Below the pieces are notes generated by a model. That model did no database searches and had not been told where the DNA came from. It saw nothing but the letters and a program-made list of their open reading frames with translations. The translations under genes and the position numbers were made by a program. Below are positions 17,999 through 26,715 of a DNA stretch of 64,000 nt, piece by piece; the stretch's first letter is position 1; each line of letters starts with the position of its first letter. The DNA lies in NCBI RefSeq assembly GCF_017377855.1, contig NZ_JAFREP010000037.1:1-64000 (forward strand). The letters are read 5' to 3'. This DNA comes from Acanthopleuribacter pedis (lineage in GTDB: Bacteria; Acidobacteriota; Holophagae; Acanthopleuribacterales; Acanthopleuribacteraceae).

Positions 17999-18925
17999 AT
18001 GAAACATGTTGCCGCGTTGTTACTTTTTTTCTTGGCCCCGATCTCGCTGCTTCAGGCGCAGTCCCAACGAGGACTCTTTGGTTTTAGTTATGCCATGGAG
18101 AACGGTTATGCACGCATCACGGTCGTGAATCAAGGCATGCCTGCCGCCCACGCCGGCGTCCAGGTTGGCGACTGGATTATCTCGGTTGACGGTTACCAGC
18201 TCGCCGGTTTAACGACGACGCAGGCAAGTTCCTATATGGCGGGTCCTCCTGGAAAAACCTCCCGTTTCATCCTTCAGCGTGGTCAGCAGCAGTTTACGGT
18301 TAACCTGACCCGTGCGCTCCCGCCCAATCGACCCGCGCCGGTGCCCCGCCCGCCCCCTGGGGCCGGCCCCGGCCCCGGTGTACGCGGAATTTTTGGCTTT
18401 AATATGGTTAAAGAAGGCGCCTATTTGCGCATTAGTTCGGTCACGCCGGGTTACCCCGCCGCACGGGCCGGCATGCTCCAGGGCGACTGGTTATTGAGCG
18501 TTGACGGCTATTCCCTGGCGAATTTAACGATTCCCCAAGCCAATGCCCGTCTTGGCGGCGGCCCAGGGGTTCGCAGTACCTTGACCATGCAACGCGGTAA
18601 TCAAAAGTTTAACCTGACCATGGTTCGGGTCGCCCCGCCGCGGTCTGCACCCGCGCCGGCCGCGAGAGGCATTTTTGGGTTCAACTACGAAATTAGCGGC
18701 GGTTATGTGCGACTTACAGCCATTACACCCGGCGGACCCGCCGCGCGCGCCGGTCTTGCGGCAGGTGATTGGCTCTTGAGTGTGGACGGTCGTAATTTGT
18801 CCGGTTTAAGCCTGGATACCGCCAAACGCGCCTTGGCCGGTCAGGCAGGTCAGCGACACAATCTCCTGATGCAACGTGGTAACCAGAAGTGGAATGTGCA
18901 AATTACGCGAATTCCCGCCCGTTAA
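17999..18925 (+). CDS. Secreted protein with three tandem PDZ domains
   Basis: A 308-residue protein made of a signal peptide (MKHVAALLLFFLAP..QAQS) and three similar PDZ modules of about 90-100 residues separated by Pro-rich linkers. Each module has the pattern GxFGF, GYxRI, GxPAAxAG and GDWxxSVDGxxL. No protease or other catalytic domain is present, so it is probably a periplasmic or surface scaffold/peptide-binding protein. The ATG at 17999 was chosen over the upstream TTG because TGGGAGG precedes it at the right distance and it starts the signal peptide. The modules look like internal duplications. It stands alone, flanked by repeat C upstream and 1.1 kb of non-coding sequence downstream. 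Confidence 0.8.
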   Translation: MKHVAALLLFFLAPISLLQAQSQRGLFGFSYAMENGYARITVVNQGMPAAHAGVQVGDWIISVDGYQLAGLTTTQASSYMAGPPGKTSRFILQRGQQQFTVNLTRALPPNRPAPVPRPPPGAGPGPGVRGIFGFNMVKEGAYLRISSVTPGYPAARAGMLQGDWLLSVDGYSLANLTIPQANARLGGGPGVRSTLTMQRGNQKFNLTMVRVAPPRSAPAPAARGIFGFNYEISGGYVRLTAITPGGPAARAGLAAGDWLLSVDGRNLSGLSLDTAKRALAGQAGQRHNLLMQRGNQKWNVQITRIPAR

Positions 18926-19833
18926 CGCTTGAAACGAGAGACCGTTCTCCTAAACAGGGTCGGTTCTCCCGGTAGACCGGGAAGGTTTTTACCAAGCCGG
19001 CAAGGCGGTGCTCACGGACTAAATCATCTTGCGGTGTGGAAAAGCCCGTTATCTCGGTTGGGGAGCGGTCGTTATCCGGCAAAACATTTTTATGAGGTGC
19101 GCTTAACCAGTGGACTTTTGGCAAAGGTTCTTTTATGGCTGAAGTCGGCATTCCTTGTTTCAGGAGTCCGAGGGTGCCGAATCTTGAATCAAGCCGTCGT
19201 TTTCGTTCCTTTGTTTTGGTGGGCTTCGTGATCCGGTCTGGCTGAAGCACCGTTTTTTTCAAGTGGGAACAAGGCGTCCTTGTTCGCGACAAGCCAGGAC
19301 ATTGTCTCGCACCTCTTTAAAGCGTTTCGCCGGCAACTACTGCACCCAAGTTGCGAAATGCCTGGTGGAAAGCAAGCTTTATAAAGCCTAAGGTTTTGGT
19401 AGAGGTTAATCCAAAAAGCAACCTTTTATTGGTGATTTAGCATGCCTAACTTTATGTATTTTCAATTGCCGTGTGATGACCTGATTTGAAACTATTAACT
19501 ATGATTTTATAGTTGAAAAATGGATAACTATAAAGTTTTACTAAAGGTCTCGTGTGACATCTGAGAAGCAGGTCGTGTAGGGTGCTTTCTTCAGGTTACC
19601 TCTCCCCTTTTTAAGGCTTTGATTAACGCGAAAAAATGCCATGGTGGCCGTGCCTGAGCGAGCTTCAGAAAGGCTGGTTTTGCGCTGAATTTTACCCGCT
19701 TCATGGCCCTGTGTGTTGTGAGCAGGGGTTTTCGGGCCGTATGGATTGATCAGTGTTGTCCTTTGGTCTGGCGTGAAGCATTTCGCGGGTTGCTTGGGTT
19801 AGCGGGCGCGTGGTTTTGGGTTTGCGTCTTGAA

Positions 19834-19882
19834 AAACAAGACATCTTTTTCAGGTCACCCTCGGTGAGTCGCTGTCTTGTTT
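19834..19882. other. Nested hairpin in intergenic DNA
   Basis: AAACAAGACA (19834-19843) is perfectly complementary to TGTCTTGTTT (19873-19882). Inside, TCACC CTC GGTGA forms a second stem-loop. It could be a folded leader RNA of the oligopeptidase gene or a terminator-like structure without a T-tract. Confidence 0.4.
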
Positions 19883-19932
19883 GCGGGGTTTAAAAAAAGA
19901 AAACCAAAAGTCTTATTATGTCTTGATGTGTT

Positions 19933-19948
19933 TGTCGGCATGCCGACA
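19933..19948. promoter_or_regulatory. TGTCGGCATGCCGACA palindrome
   Basis: A perfect 16-bp palindrome identical to those clustered after dnaE. It lies 77 bp before the start codon of the oligopeptidase gene, where an operator would be plausible. Function is inferred from position only. Confidence 0.5.
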
Positions 19949-20025
19949 TCATCCTTTCTTACTGGACCTGGCGAACCATTTGCTACAATAAGCGGCACTT
20001 ATGACAAATACATTGCGGAGGTCTT

Positions 20026-22005
20026 ATGAATCCCTTTTTCGCGCCCACCCTGGAGCCGATTAATTTTGCCGCGGTTACCCCAGAACGGGTTCAGGAAGCG
20101 GCGCAGCGTGTGAAAGATGACGTCCAGGTCGCAAAAGAAGCTATTTTGGCGAGTGCTGATGACGATCAGAATGGCCGCCTCCTGAAACGGGACGATATGA
20201 ACTTCGCCATTGGTCGGGTGTTGTCCCCGCTTTATTTACTCAACGAAACCCATCCCGACGCGGCGATTCGCGAGGCCTGCCAGGCCGCGGTTCAAGATTT
20301 GTTCGCTTTTTTGAACGGTCTGGCCCTGGATGAAGCTTTGTTCCAATCCTTGGCTGCGTTCCAGAAGCGGGTCGATGCCGGTGATGTGTCCCTCGATCCG
20401 GTGGCGGCAAGGTTTCTTGAAAAAGAGATGGATCATTATTTAAAGAATGGTTTTGCGCTTTCCGCCGAGGATCGCGCGGTCTTAAAAGAACTCGATGATC
20501 AACTCAGCGAGAAAGAGCTGACCTTCAGTAAAAACATCTCGACCGCCAACCCAACGTTGCGTGTTCCTGAGGCGGAACTGGATGGATTACCCGACGATTT
20601 CATGGACCGTTATCGAACGGAAGACGGTGATTACGAACTGAATACGCAGTCACCCTGTTACATGCCGGTGATGACTTTTGCCAAATCGTCCTCGCTGCGG
20701 GAGCGCCTGTATAAACTGTATACGAACCGCGCTTACCCGGAAAACAATGAGCTTTTGAAGGAAATCCTCATTTTGCGCCAGAAACGAACCAAGCTCTTGG
20801 GTCACGATACCTATGCCCAGTACAAGCTGGACAGCGTGATGGCGAAAACGCCCGCCACGGTTTGGGGCTTCTATGAGGACCTGCGCGACAAAATTAAGAA
20901 AAAAGCCGAGCAAGATTACGCAAAGCTGTGTGACTTTGCCGGGGTCGACCACATCCCCGTGTGGGATCGAATGTTTGTGACCAATGCTTTGCGTGAGGCG
21001 GCGTACCAAATCGACCAAGAGCAGGTCAAACAATATTTCCCGCTCGAAAACACCCTCGCCGGTTTGTTCGGATTGGCGCGGCAACTCTACGGTATCGAGA
21101 TCAAACGCGACGACGCCTTGCCGGTTTGGCATCCCGAGGTTCGCGGTTACGAGGTGTGCGAGAATGGCAAACGGGTTGGTCTGTTTTATTTGGACTTTCA
21201 CCCGCGCGAAAACAAATACAGCCACGCGGCCTGTTTCGATATTCAGTCGGGTAAGTTACAGCCGGACGGCCGTTACGCCACCCCGTTTTCTGCTTTGGTT
21301 TGCAATTTCACCCCACCCAATGAAACGCGGCCTTCGTTGTTAACCCACCGCGAGGTGGAAACGCTGTTCCACGAATTTGGTCATTTGATGCACCAAATCC
21401 TCACCACTTCCCCCATCTCCGGGTTCTCCGGCACCTCGGTGATGCGTGATTTCGTGGAAATGCCGTCGCAGATTATGGAGCATTGGGTCTGGCAAGCGGA
21501 TTCTTTGGCCAAGCTTTCCCATCATTGGGAAACGGGCGAATCGTTGCCCGAGGATTTAATCAACAAACTGATCGCGGGACGCCATTTGAACTCCGGTATC
21601 GACGCCCAGCAGCAAATGTTCTATGGCGCGATTGATATGACGCTGCATGATCGCTACGACGCGGCGGATGATGCGGCGCGGCCCATCACGGAGTTGGTGA
21701 AGGAACTGCAGCGGGAATACACGCTGTTTAACCCGGTTCCAGAAAGCCACTTTGAGGCTTCTTTCGGTCACCTGATCGGGTATGCGGCCGGTTATTACGG
21801 CTATCTGTGGAGCCGGGTATATGCCGACGATATGTTCTCCCGGTTTGAGCAAACGGGCATTTTCGACCGCGAAACCGGAACAGCGTTGCGTGCCGAGGTT
21901 TTGGCCATGGGGAACACCCGCGAGCCGATGGATCTGATCCAAAGCTTCCTGGGTCGCCAACCAAACAGCGATGCCTTCTTAAGCCATTTGGGTTTGGCGC
22001 CTTAA
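20026..22005 (+). CDS. prlC: Oligopeptidase A (M3 family zinc metallopeptidase)
   Basis: Cytosolic thimet-type oligopeptidase that degrades short peptides, including cleaved signal peptides. The 659-residue length fits PrlC/OpdA. The zinc site HEFGHLMHQ lies at about 449-457 with the downstream Glu in the ..VEMPSQIMEHW block. The M3 C-terminal substrate-binding region is intact. The ATG follows GGAGGTCTT. An intrinsic terminator follows 30 bp after the stop, and a palindromic 16-mer sits upstream. Confidence 0.93.
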   Translation: MNPFFAPTLEPINFAAVTPERVQEAAQRVKDDVQVAKEAILASADDDQNGRLLKRDDMNFAIGRVLSPLYLLNETHPDAAIREACQAAVQDLFAFLNGLALDEALFQSLAAFQKRVDAGDVSLDPVAARFLEKEMDHYLKNGFALSAEDRAVLKELDDQLSEKELTFSKNISTANPTLRVPEAELDGLPDDFMDRYRTEDGDYELNTQSPCYMPVMTFAKSSSLRERLYKLYTNRAYPENNELLKEILILRQKRTKLLGHDTYAQYKLDSVMAKTPATVWGFYEDLRDKIKKKAEQDYAKLCDFAGVDHIPVWDRMFVTNALREAAYQIDQEQVKQYFPLENTLAGLFGLARQLYGIEIKRDDALPVWHPEVRGYEVCENGKRVGLFYLDFHPRENKYSHAACFDIQSGKLQPDGRYATPFSALVCNFTPPNETRPSLLTHREVETLFHEFGHLMHQILTTSPISGFSGTSVMRDFVEMPSQIMEHWVWQADSLAKLSHHWETGESLPEDLINKLIAGRHLNSGIDAQQQMFYGAIDMTLHDRYDAADDAARPITELVKELQREYTLFNPVPESHFEASFGHLIGYAAGYYGYLWSRVYADDMFSRFEQTGIFDRETGTALRAEVLAMGNTREPMDLIQSFLGRQPNSDAFLSHLGLAP

Positions 22006-22035
22006 GGCGCGCCGCTTTACGACACCACAAAAAAT

Positions 22036-22076
22036 AAGCGCCCTGTGCCGCGTCGGCGGTAGGGCGCTTCTTTTTT
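22036..22076 (+). terminator. Intrinsic terminator of the oligopeptidase gene
   Basis: AAGCGCCCT pairs with AGGGCGCTT around a 16-base loop, followed by C and TTTTTT. It has the classic rho-independent form. Confidence 0.9.
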
Positions 22077-22182
22077 GGCGTGCGATGTGTGGCGGGACGG
22101 GTCTCTGAAGGGAGCGGTTAAGGTGGCTTGGGAATCCCGAGGCACCTTAAATCTAAATGGGGTAATTCCAAGCGGCCACGGG

Positions 22183-22331
22183 GCCGGCACTTTCAGCGCC
22201 TGCTTTTGGGGAACCGCGGTGGTCCCCTTTTGCCGGCACCTTCAGCGCCTGCGTTTCGGGAACCGCGGTGACCCCCCTTTTGCCGGCACCTTCAGCGCCT
22301 GCTTTTGGGGAACCGCGGTGACCCAGGGTAG
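22183..22331. repeat. 49-50 bp tandem repeat x3
   Basis: Three near-identical units start at 22183, 22232 and 22282. Each contains GCCGGCAC, TTCAGCGCCTGC and GGGAACCGCGGTG. The remaining sequence to 22617 has no supported gene. Confidence 0.8.
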
Positions 22332-22617
22332 GTCCCTTTTTCAAAGGGCCCGACCCTTCGCTGCCATAGTTAGTCTTTACAGGACAGCGGGTTGTGGTCC
22401 GCCGCCGGCGAACATTTTAAATAAATGGTGGGCCCGGGATGGGGGTGTGTTCGTCCTTCAGGACGAACCGGATCAAGTACCGGCCACCCTTTGCCCTCGA
22501 TCCCCACCGCTATGTTCGCCTAGGATCCACCATCCCGCCATGTTCGGCGGGGCTGATCCGGCGTGTGCCAAAGGTGCACGCACATCGCCATGCGGGGTTC
22601 ACGTGCCTTCAGGTGGC

Positions 22618-24660
22618 TTAGGAGCCGGGTTTTAAGTAGTGGCCCAGCCAATCATGGACTTCCTTCCACCACAGCACCCCGGCCTTGGGTTTGAGGATCC
22701 AGTGGTTTTCCTCGGGAAAAACCACCAGGCGCGACGGCACACCCTTGGCGGTTAACACCCCGTGCAAGTTTAGCCCTTGCGTGTAGGGAACGCGGTAGTC
22801 CTTTTTCCCGTGGAGGATCAGGGTCGGGGTGTTGAAGTTGGCGGCGTAGCGGCTGGGTGAATACAGGTCGATCCGGTTGGGATCGGTGTGGGGCGCGGCG
22901 CCGTAGTTGTTGGCACGACCCCAGGTATAGTCGGAAGCGAACTGGCCCATCAAGTCGTAGACACCGGCGTGGTTAATCAGACAGGCAAAGCGGTCGGTAT
23001 GCCCCAAAATCCAGGAAACCATGTAACCGCCGTAAGAGCCCCCGGTCGCGGCCATGCGCTGCGCGTCGATATAGCCTTTGCCGATCAAGACATCGGTCGC
23101 TTTCATGATGTCTTCAAAAGGTTTTTCGGCGTGGTTGCCCAGAATGGAGGCGGTGAAATCTTTTCCGAAACCGGTCGAACCGTGGAAATTCACCGCGGCG
23201 ACGACATAACCGGGCGCCGCGAACAGGGCTTGGTTCCAGCGGTAATGGAAGCGGTCCATAAAGGCGCCGTGGGGTCCGCCGTGAATCATGTGAACCAGGG
23301 GCCATTTTTTTTCGGCGTCAAAGCCCGGGGGAAAGGCAACAAACATCTGGACCTCGGCGTTGTCGGCTCCTGAAAAGGTCCAGCTTTCAAAATGGCCCAA
23401 GTCCAGGCCGGCCATGCGTTCGGCATTGGGATCGGCCAGCAGTTTCGGGGTCTTCTCCCCTTCTTGCAACACCTGCAAGCGGGCGGGGAAACCAATGGAT
23501 TCTTGGGTAAACACCAGCTTGCCGGCGGCGGCGTGTAGATTGAGGTTGGTGTGTTCGCCGAAAACGGTTTTGACCTTGCCGCCTTTGAGTGGGGCGGAAA
23601 AGAGCTGGGTATGACCGTTGAGGCCTGCACTAAAAATCACGGTTTTGCCGTCCTGGGTGAAGGTTACCCCGCCCACGGATTCTTCCCAATCGCGCAGAAT
23701 GGCTTCGTATTTGCCCGTGGCGAAATCGTAGCGCACGAGCTGCGCACGGTCAGGTGCGATGTTCACTTGCTGGTTGCGTTGGTACAGCAGGGACTTGCCG
23801 TCGGGGGTGAAGACGGGCCCGGCGTCAAAAGCCGGGTTGTCGGCGGTGATGGCGGTGAGTTTGTTGGTGTTGAGGTCCAGCACAAACACATCGGCATTGA
23901 TTTCTTGGAAGTCGGGCCCGCCTTTCATGGCGGTCATGGCGATTTTGGTGCCGTCGGGTGAAAGGTCGAAGCTGTCGCCGGGGCTGAAAAAGGGAAACAT
24001 TAAATCGTGATCGGTGGTGAGACCCCGCACTTCGCCGGTTGCGACATCCAACACGAACAGATGGTTGCGGGAGCCGTCGGTGAGGTAATGATCCCAGTAT
24101 CGGTACAACCGAGAGTTAGAAATCTTGGCTTTGGTGGGGTCGTTTTTTTGTTCCTTCAGACGTTTGGCGACGGCCTCGAAATCGTCCTTCAGGTCCGGCC
24201 AGGTTTTGGCCATAAACAAGAGGCGTTTGCCGTCGGGGAACCATTGGGCCGCGGACGGGCTAACCGGCAAATTGGTTAAGGGCCGGGCTTCCCCACCATT
24301 CATGGGGAGCAGGTGGTATTGGGACGGGCCGTCGCCGCGTTTGGATTTAAACAGAACGGCTCCGCTGTCGGGGCGCCACACCGGGCTGCTGTCGCCGCCT
24401 TTGCGCCAGGTCAAGCGGCGCGGTGGCGCGGTGCCGTCGCTGGGGACCAACCAGAGGTCGCTGTCGCGATTATTGGTGTCGGTGCTGAAAACGGTTTGGG
24501 TATAAACCACCCAGCGACCGTCGGGCGACAGCTTCGGGGCGCCGATCCGTTCCATGGCCCAGAGGTCCTCCGAGGTCATGGGCCGTTTGGGTTCTTCGGC
24601 GAGGGTTAGGCTGAAACAAGCCGCCGCCAGGAGGCATAAAAAAAGGCGTTTAACATTCAT
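22618..24660 (-). CDS. S9 family peptidase (acylaminoacyl-peptidase / prolyl oligopeptidase type), secreted
   Basis: The 680-residue protein has a signal peptide (KRLFLCLLAAACFSLTLA). An N-terminal WD40/TolB-like propeller follows (APKLSPDGRWVVYTQ, SPVWRPDSG, FDLSPDGTKIAMT). The C-terminal alpha/beta-hydrolase peptidase domain shows the catalytic triad: Ser in GGSYGG (about 542), Asp in HGKKDYRVP (about 618) and His in PEENHWI (about 655). It resembles dipeptidyl aminopeptidase/acylaminoacyl peptidases that trim peptides in the periplasm. The ATG has AAGGAAG upstream. It is divergent from the acyltransferase gene, sharing a 157-bp promoter region. Confidence 0.9.
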   Translation of the reverse strand: MNVKRLFLCLLAAACFSLTLAEEPKRPMTSEDLWAMERIGAPKLSPDGRWVVYTQTVFSTDTNNRDSDLWLVPSDGTAPPRRLTWRKGGDSSPVWRPDSGAVLFKSKRGDGPSQYHLLPMNGGEARPLTNLPVSPSAAQWFPDGKRLLFMAKTWPDLKDDFEAVAKRLKEQKNDPTKAKISNSRLYRYWDHYLTDGSRNHLFVLDVATGEVRGLTTDHDLMFPFFSPGDSFDLSPDGTKIAMTAMKGGPDFQEINADVFVLDLNTNKLTAITADNPAFDAGPVFTPDGKSLLYQRNQQVNIAPDRAQLVRYDFATGKYEAILRDWEESVGGVTFTQDGKTVIFSAGLNGHTQLFSAPLKGGKVKTVFGEHTNLNLHAAAGKLVFTQESIGFPARLQVLQEGEKTPKLLADPNAERMAGLDLGHFESWTFSGADNAEVQMFVAFPPGFDAEKKWPLVHMIHGGPHGAFMDRFHYRWNQALFAAPGYVVAAVNFHGSTGFGKDFTASILGNHAEKPFEDIMKATDVLIGKGYIDAQRMAATGGSYGGYMVSWILGHTDRFACLINHAGVYDLMGQFASDYTWGRANNYGAAPHTDPNRIDLYSPSRYAANFNTPTLILHGKKDYRVPYTQGLNLHGVLTAKGVPSRLVVFPEENHWILKPKAGVLWWKEVHDWLGHYLKPGS

Positions 24661-24817
24661 GAAACTTCCTTATGGAAAAAGGGTTGAATCTGCAAGGTTC
24701 AAATTGACCTGAGTTCCGGTTTAAACTTGGGGCATATTTTAACCCGCAAACAGAAAACGCGTGCGCGGCTCGCGCGGCGTGGAACCAACGCGGTCGATCA
24801 CCAAGGGAGTTATGGCT

Positions 24818-25765
24818 ATGAAACCAATCGTGTTCATGTATTCGGGTCAGGGTGCCCAGTATTTTCACATGGGAAAAGAATTGTTCGACAAAGAACCGGC
24901 CTTTAAGCAGGCCTTGCTGGCCTGCGACGACATCGTCCGCGGCGAAATCGGGACTTCGCTTGTTGATGTGATGTACGATCCCGGCAAAAAGAAATCGGAG
25001 CCCTTTGATCGCTTGGAACACACCCATCCCGGCTGTTTCATGATCGGTCACGCCATGGGCCGGCTTCTGCGCAGCAAAGGGATTCAGCCGCAATACGTGA
25101 TGGGTTACTCGCTGGGTGAATGGAACGCGGCGGTTGACGCGGGCGTGATGGAACTGGGTGCGGTCCTGCGCTCGCTGATCCAACAGGCCAAATTGTTCAT
25201 GGAAGTTGCGCCCGAGGCCGGAATGACGGCGATTCTTGCCGATCCCGCGATCATGCAAGAACGGCCCGACCTGTTCCAGGACAGCTGGCTGGGCGGGGTG
25301 AACTTTCCCAATCACTTTTGCATTACGGCACGGCCGGAGCGGCTGGACCTGATTGAACAAAGACTGACGGCGGAAGACGTGATTTGCCAACGGCTACCGG
25401 TCCATCGCGGTTTCCATTCTCCGCTTGTCGAAATGGGCAAAGAGCGCTACCTGGCCAATTGCCCGCCGACCAAGTTCCCGAGCCTGCCCTTTTACAGCGG
25501 GGTCGCCGGCGGAAGTGTTGACCTGCCCGATCCGGTGCATTTCTGGCGGGCCTGCCGCGAACCGGTGATGTTTAACCAAACCGCGGCCGCGATGGAACGC
25601 CAGGGTGCCATGCGTTATGTGGACCTGGGTCCGTCGGGGACCTTGGCCAACTTCGTAAAGTACGGGCTGAGTCCGCAAAGCCAAAGCGAAACCTTTACGA
25701 TTTTGACCCCCTTTGGTCGCGAAACCAACATGCTCCAAAAAGCCCTGACCGGTTTACGCGGTTAA
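24818..25765 (+). CDS. Discrete acyltransferase (malonyl-CoA:ACP transacylase-like)
   Basis: A 315-residue FabD/AT-fold protein. It has MYSGQGAQYFHMGKEL at the N-terminus, the nucleophile elbow GYSLGE (Ser about 97) and the catalytic histidine in FHSPLV (about 199). The elbow is GYSLG rather than the GHSLG of standard FabD, and the protein resembles stand-alone AT proteins of trans-AT polyketide pathways. No fab genes or PKS modules are in the window. The ATG at 24818 has AGGGAG 8 bases upstream; another ATG at 24812 is too close. The TAA stop is the first three bases of a minimal family A repeat. A PPTase gene follows on the same strand, which fits a role in carrier-protein biosynthesis. Confidence 0.82.
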   Translation: MKPIVFMYSGQGAQYFHMGKELFDKEPAFKQALLACDDIVRGEIGTSLVDVMYDPGKKKSEPFDRLEHTHPGCFMIGHAMGRLLRSKGIQPQYVMGYSLGEWNAAVDAGVMELGAVLRSLIQQAKLFMEVAPEAGMTAILADPAIMQERPDLFQDSWLGGVNFPNHFCITARPERLDLIEQRLTAEDVICQRLPVHRGFHSPLVEMGKERYLANCPPTKFPSLPFYSGVAGGSVDLPDPVHFWRACREPVMFNQTAAAMERQGAMRYVDLGPSGTLANFVKYGLSPQSQSETFTILTPFGRETNMLQKALTGLRG

Positions 25766-25824
25766 CCCGCCTTGCTTACAAGGATTCGTCGCAAGAAGCA
25801 GAAAGCCTTGTAAGCAATGCGGGC
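25763..25824 (+). repeat. Dispersed repeat family A, minimal 62-bp form
   Basis: Only the two ends of the family A element are present, joined as a single long hairpin. CCCGCCTTGCTTACAAGG pairs with CCTTGTAAGCAATGCGGG with one mismatch. The GATTCGTCGC..AGAAGC block forms the loop. It sits between the acyltransferase and PPTase genes and could act on their mRNA. There is no T-run, so it is not a classic terminator. Confidence 0.9.
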
Positions 25825-25873
25825 GAATCATGCCCGAGGCGGTGTCGCCGCGACGCCGCGAGAAAGGAACCCG

Positions 25874-26701
25874 ATGTTTTCCCTACCCGTCTCTGAAACC
25901 TGGGGCTCGCCGCTCACCTGCGGGCCGGACGAAATACACATTTGGCTGGCGTATTCGGCCGATATCACCGACGCCGATTTGTTGGCCCGCTACAAACGTT
26001 GGCTCAACCCGGAAGAAGCCAAAAAACAGCAGCGCTTCTATTTCGAAAAGGACCGCCACCAGTATTTGGTGACCCGTGGTTTTATTCGTTCGCTGTTGAC
26101 CCGGTACGTGCCGCACATCCAGCCCGCGATGTGGCAGTTTGAAACCAATGAATACGGCCGGCCACATATTAAACCGGACCCCGATATTCCCAAGTTGCAC
26201 TTCAATATCAGCCACACCAAGGGGTTGGTTGCCATTGCCGTGACCTTTGATCGCGAGATCGGTATCGACGTGGAGACGGTCACCCGTGACGGGGACCAAG
26301 TTGGGATTGCCGACCGCTTCTTTTCGGCGGCGGAAGTTGCCGAACTCCATACCTTGCCCCGTGTCCGGCAGAAGGACCGATTCTTTGATTATTGGACCCT
26401 CAAAGAGTCTTATATCAAGGCGCGCGGCATGGGGCTTTCGATTCCGCTCGGTGACTTTAGTTTTTTGCTGGGGCCGCCCCCGCAAATCGGCATCGACATT
26501 GTCCCGAAACAAAACGACAACCCGGAACGCTGGGCCTTCCGCACCTGGAGGCTCTCGCAAATTCACAAAATGGCGCTGACGGTGGAACGCAAAGCGGGCC
26601 GCGGTTTGGATCTGCGCATTCGCGAAACGGTTCCCTTGTCCCACTCGCGTCTGGCGCAACCCGACGTGCTCTACGATTCGTTGCGAAGTGAAACACCTTA
26701 A
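25874..26701 (+). CDS. 4'-phosphopantetheinyl transferase, Sfp type
   Basis: The 275-residue product transfers phosphopantetheine from CoA to carrier proteins. Sfp-family motifs are present: the N-terminal KDRHQYLVTRGFIRSLL block, FNISHTKGLVAIA, the Mg-binding IGIDVE (about 129) and FFDYWTLKESYIKARG (about 172-187). The length fits the Sfp rather than the AcpS group. The ATG at 25874 has AAAGGAAC upstream; an open reading frame further upstream runs into the repeat and is not supported. It lies downstream of the acyltransferase and 14 bp upstream of the next secreted-protein gene. Confidence 0.9.
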   Translation: MFSLPVSETWGSPLTCGPDEIHIWLAYSADITDADLLARYKRWLNPEEAKKQQRFYFEKDRHQYLVTRGFIRSLLTRYVPHIQPAMWQFETNEYGRPHIKPDPDIPKLHFNISHTKGLVAIAVTFDREIGIDVETVTRDGDQVGIADRFFSAAEVAELHTLPRVRQKDRFFDYWTLKESYIKARGMGLSIPLGDFSFLLGPPPQIGIDIVPKQNDNPERWAFRTWRLSQIHKMALTVERKAGRGLDLRIRETVPLSHSRLAQPDVLYDSLRSETP

Positions 26702-26715
26702 GGAAGAGGAGAAGC

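Larger units (their letters stand above)
18926..20025. other. Long non-coding region
   Basis: No ORF here has recognisable family sequence or a good ribosome binding site. About 19400-19570 is AT-richer than its surroundings. Near 19131-19160 a TTTTATGGC..GTCGGCATTCC stretch resembles the start of the palindrome block after dnaE (12481-12505) and may be a decayed copy. A long-stem hairpin and one intact 16-bp palindrome are listed separately. Confidence 0.5.

Noticed and set aside
18929..19231. 100-residue ORF after the PDZ gene
   Set aside because: No Shine-Dalgarno and no family-like sequence; composition is like random GC-rich DNA.
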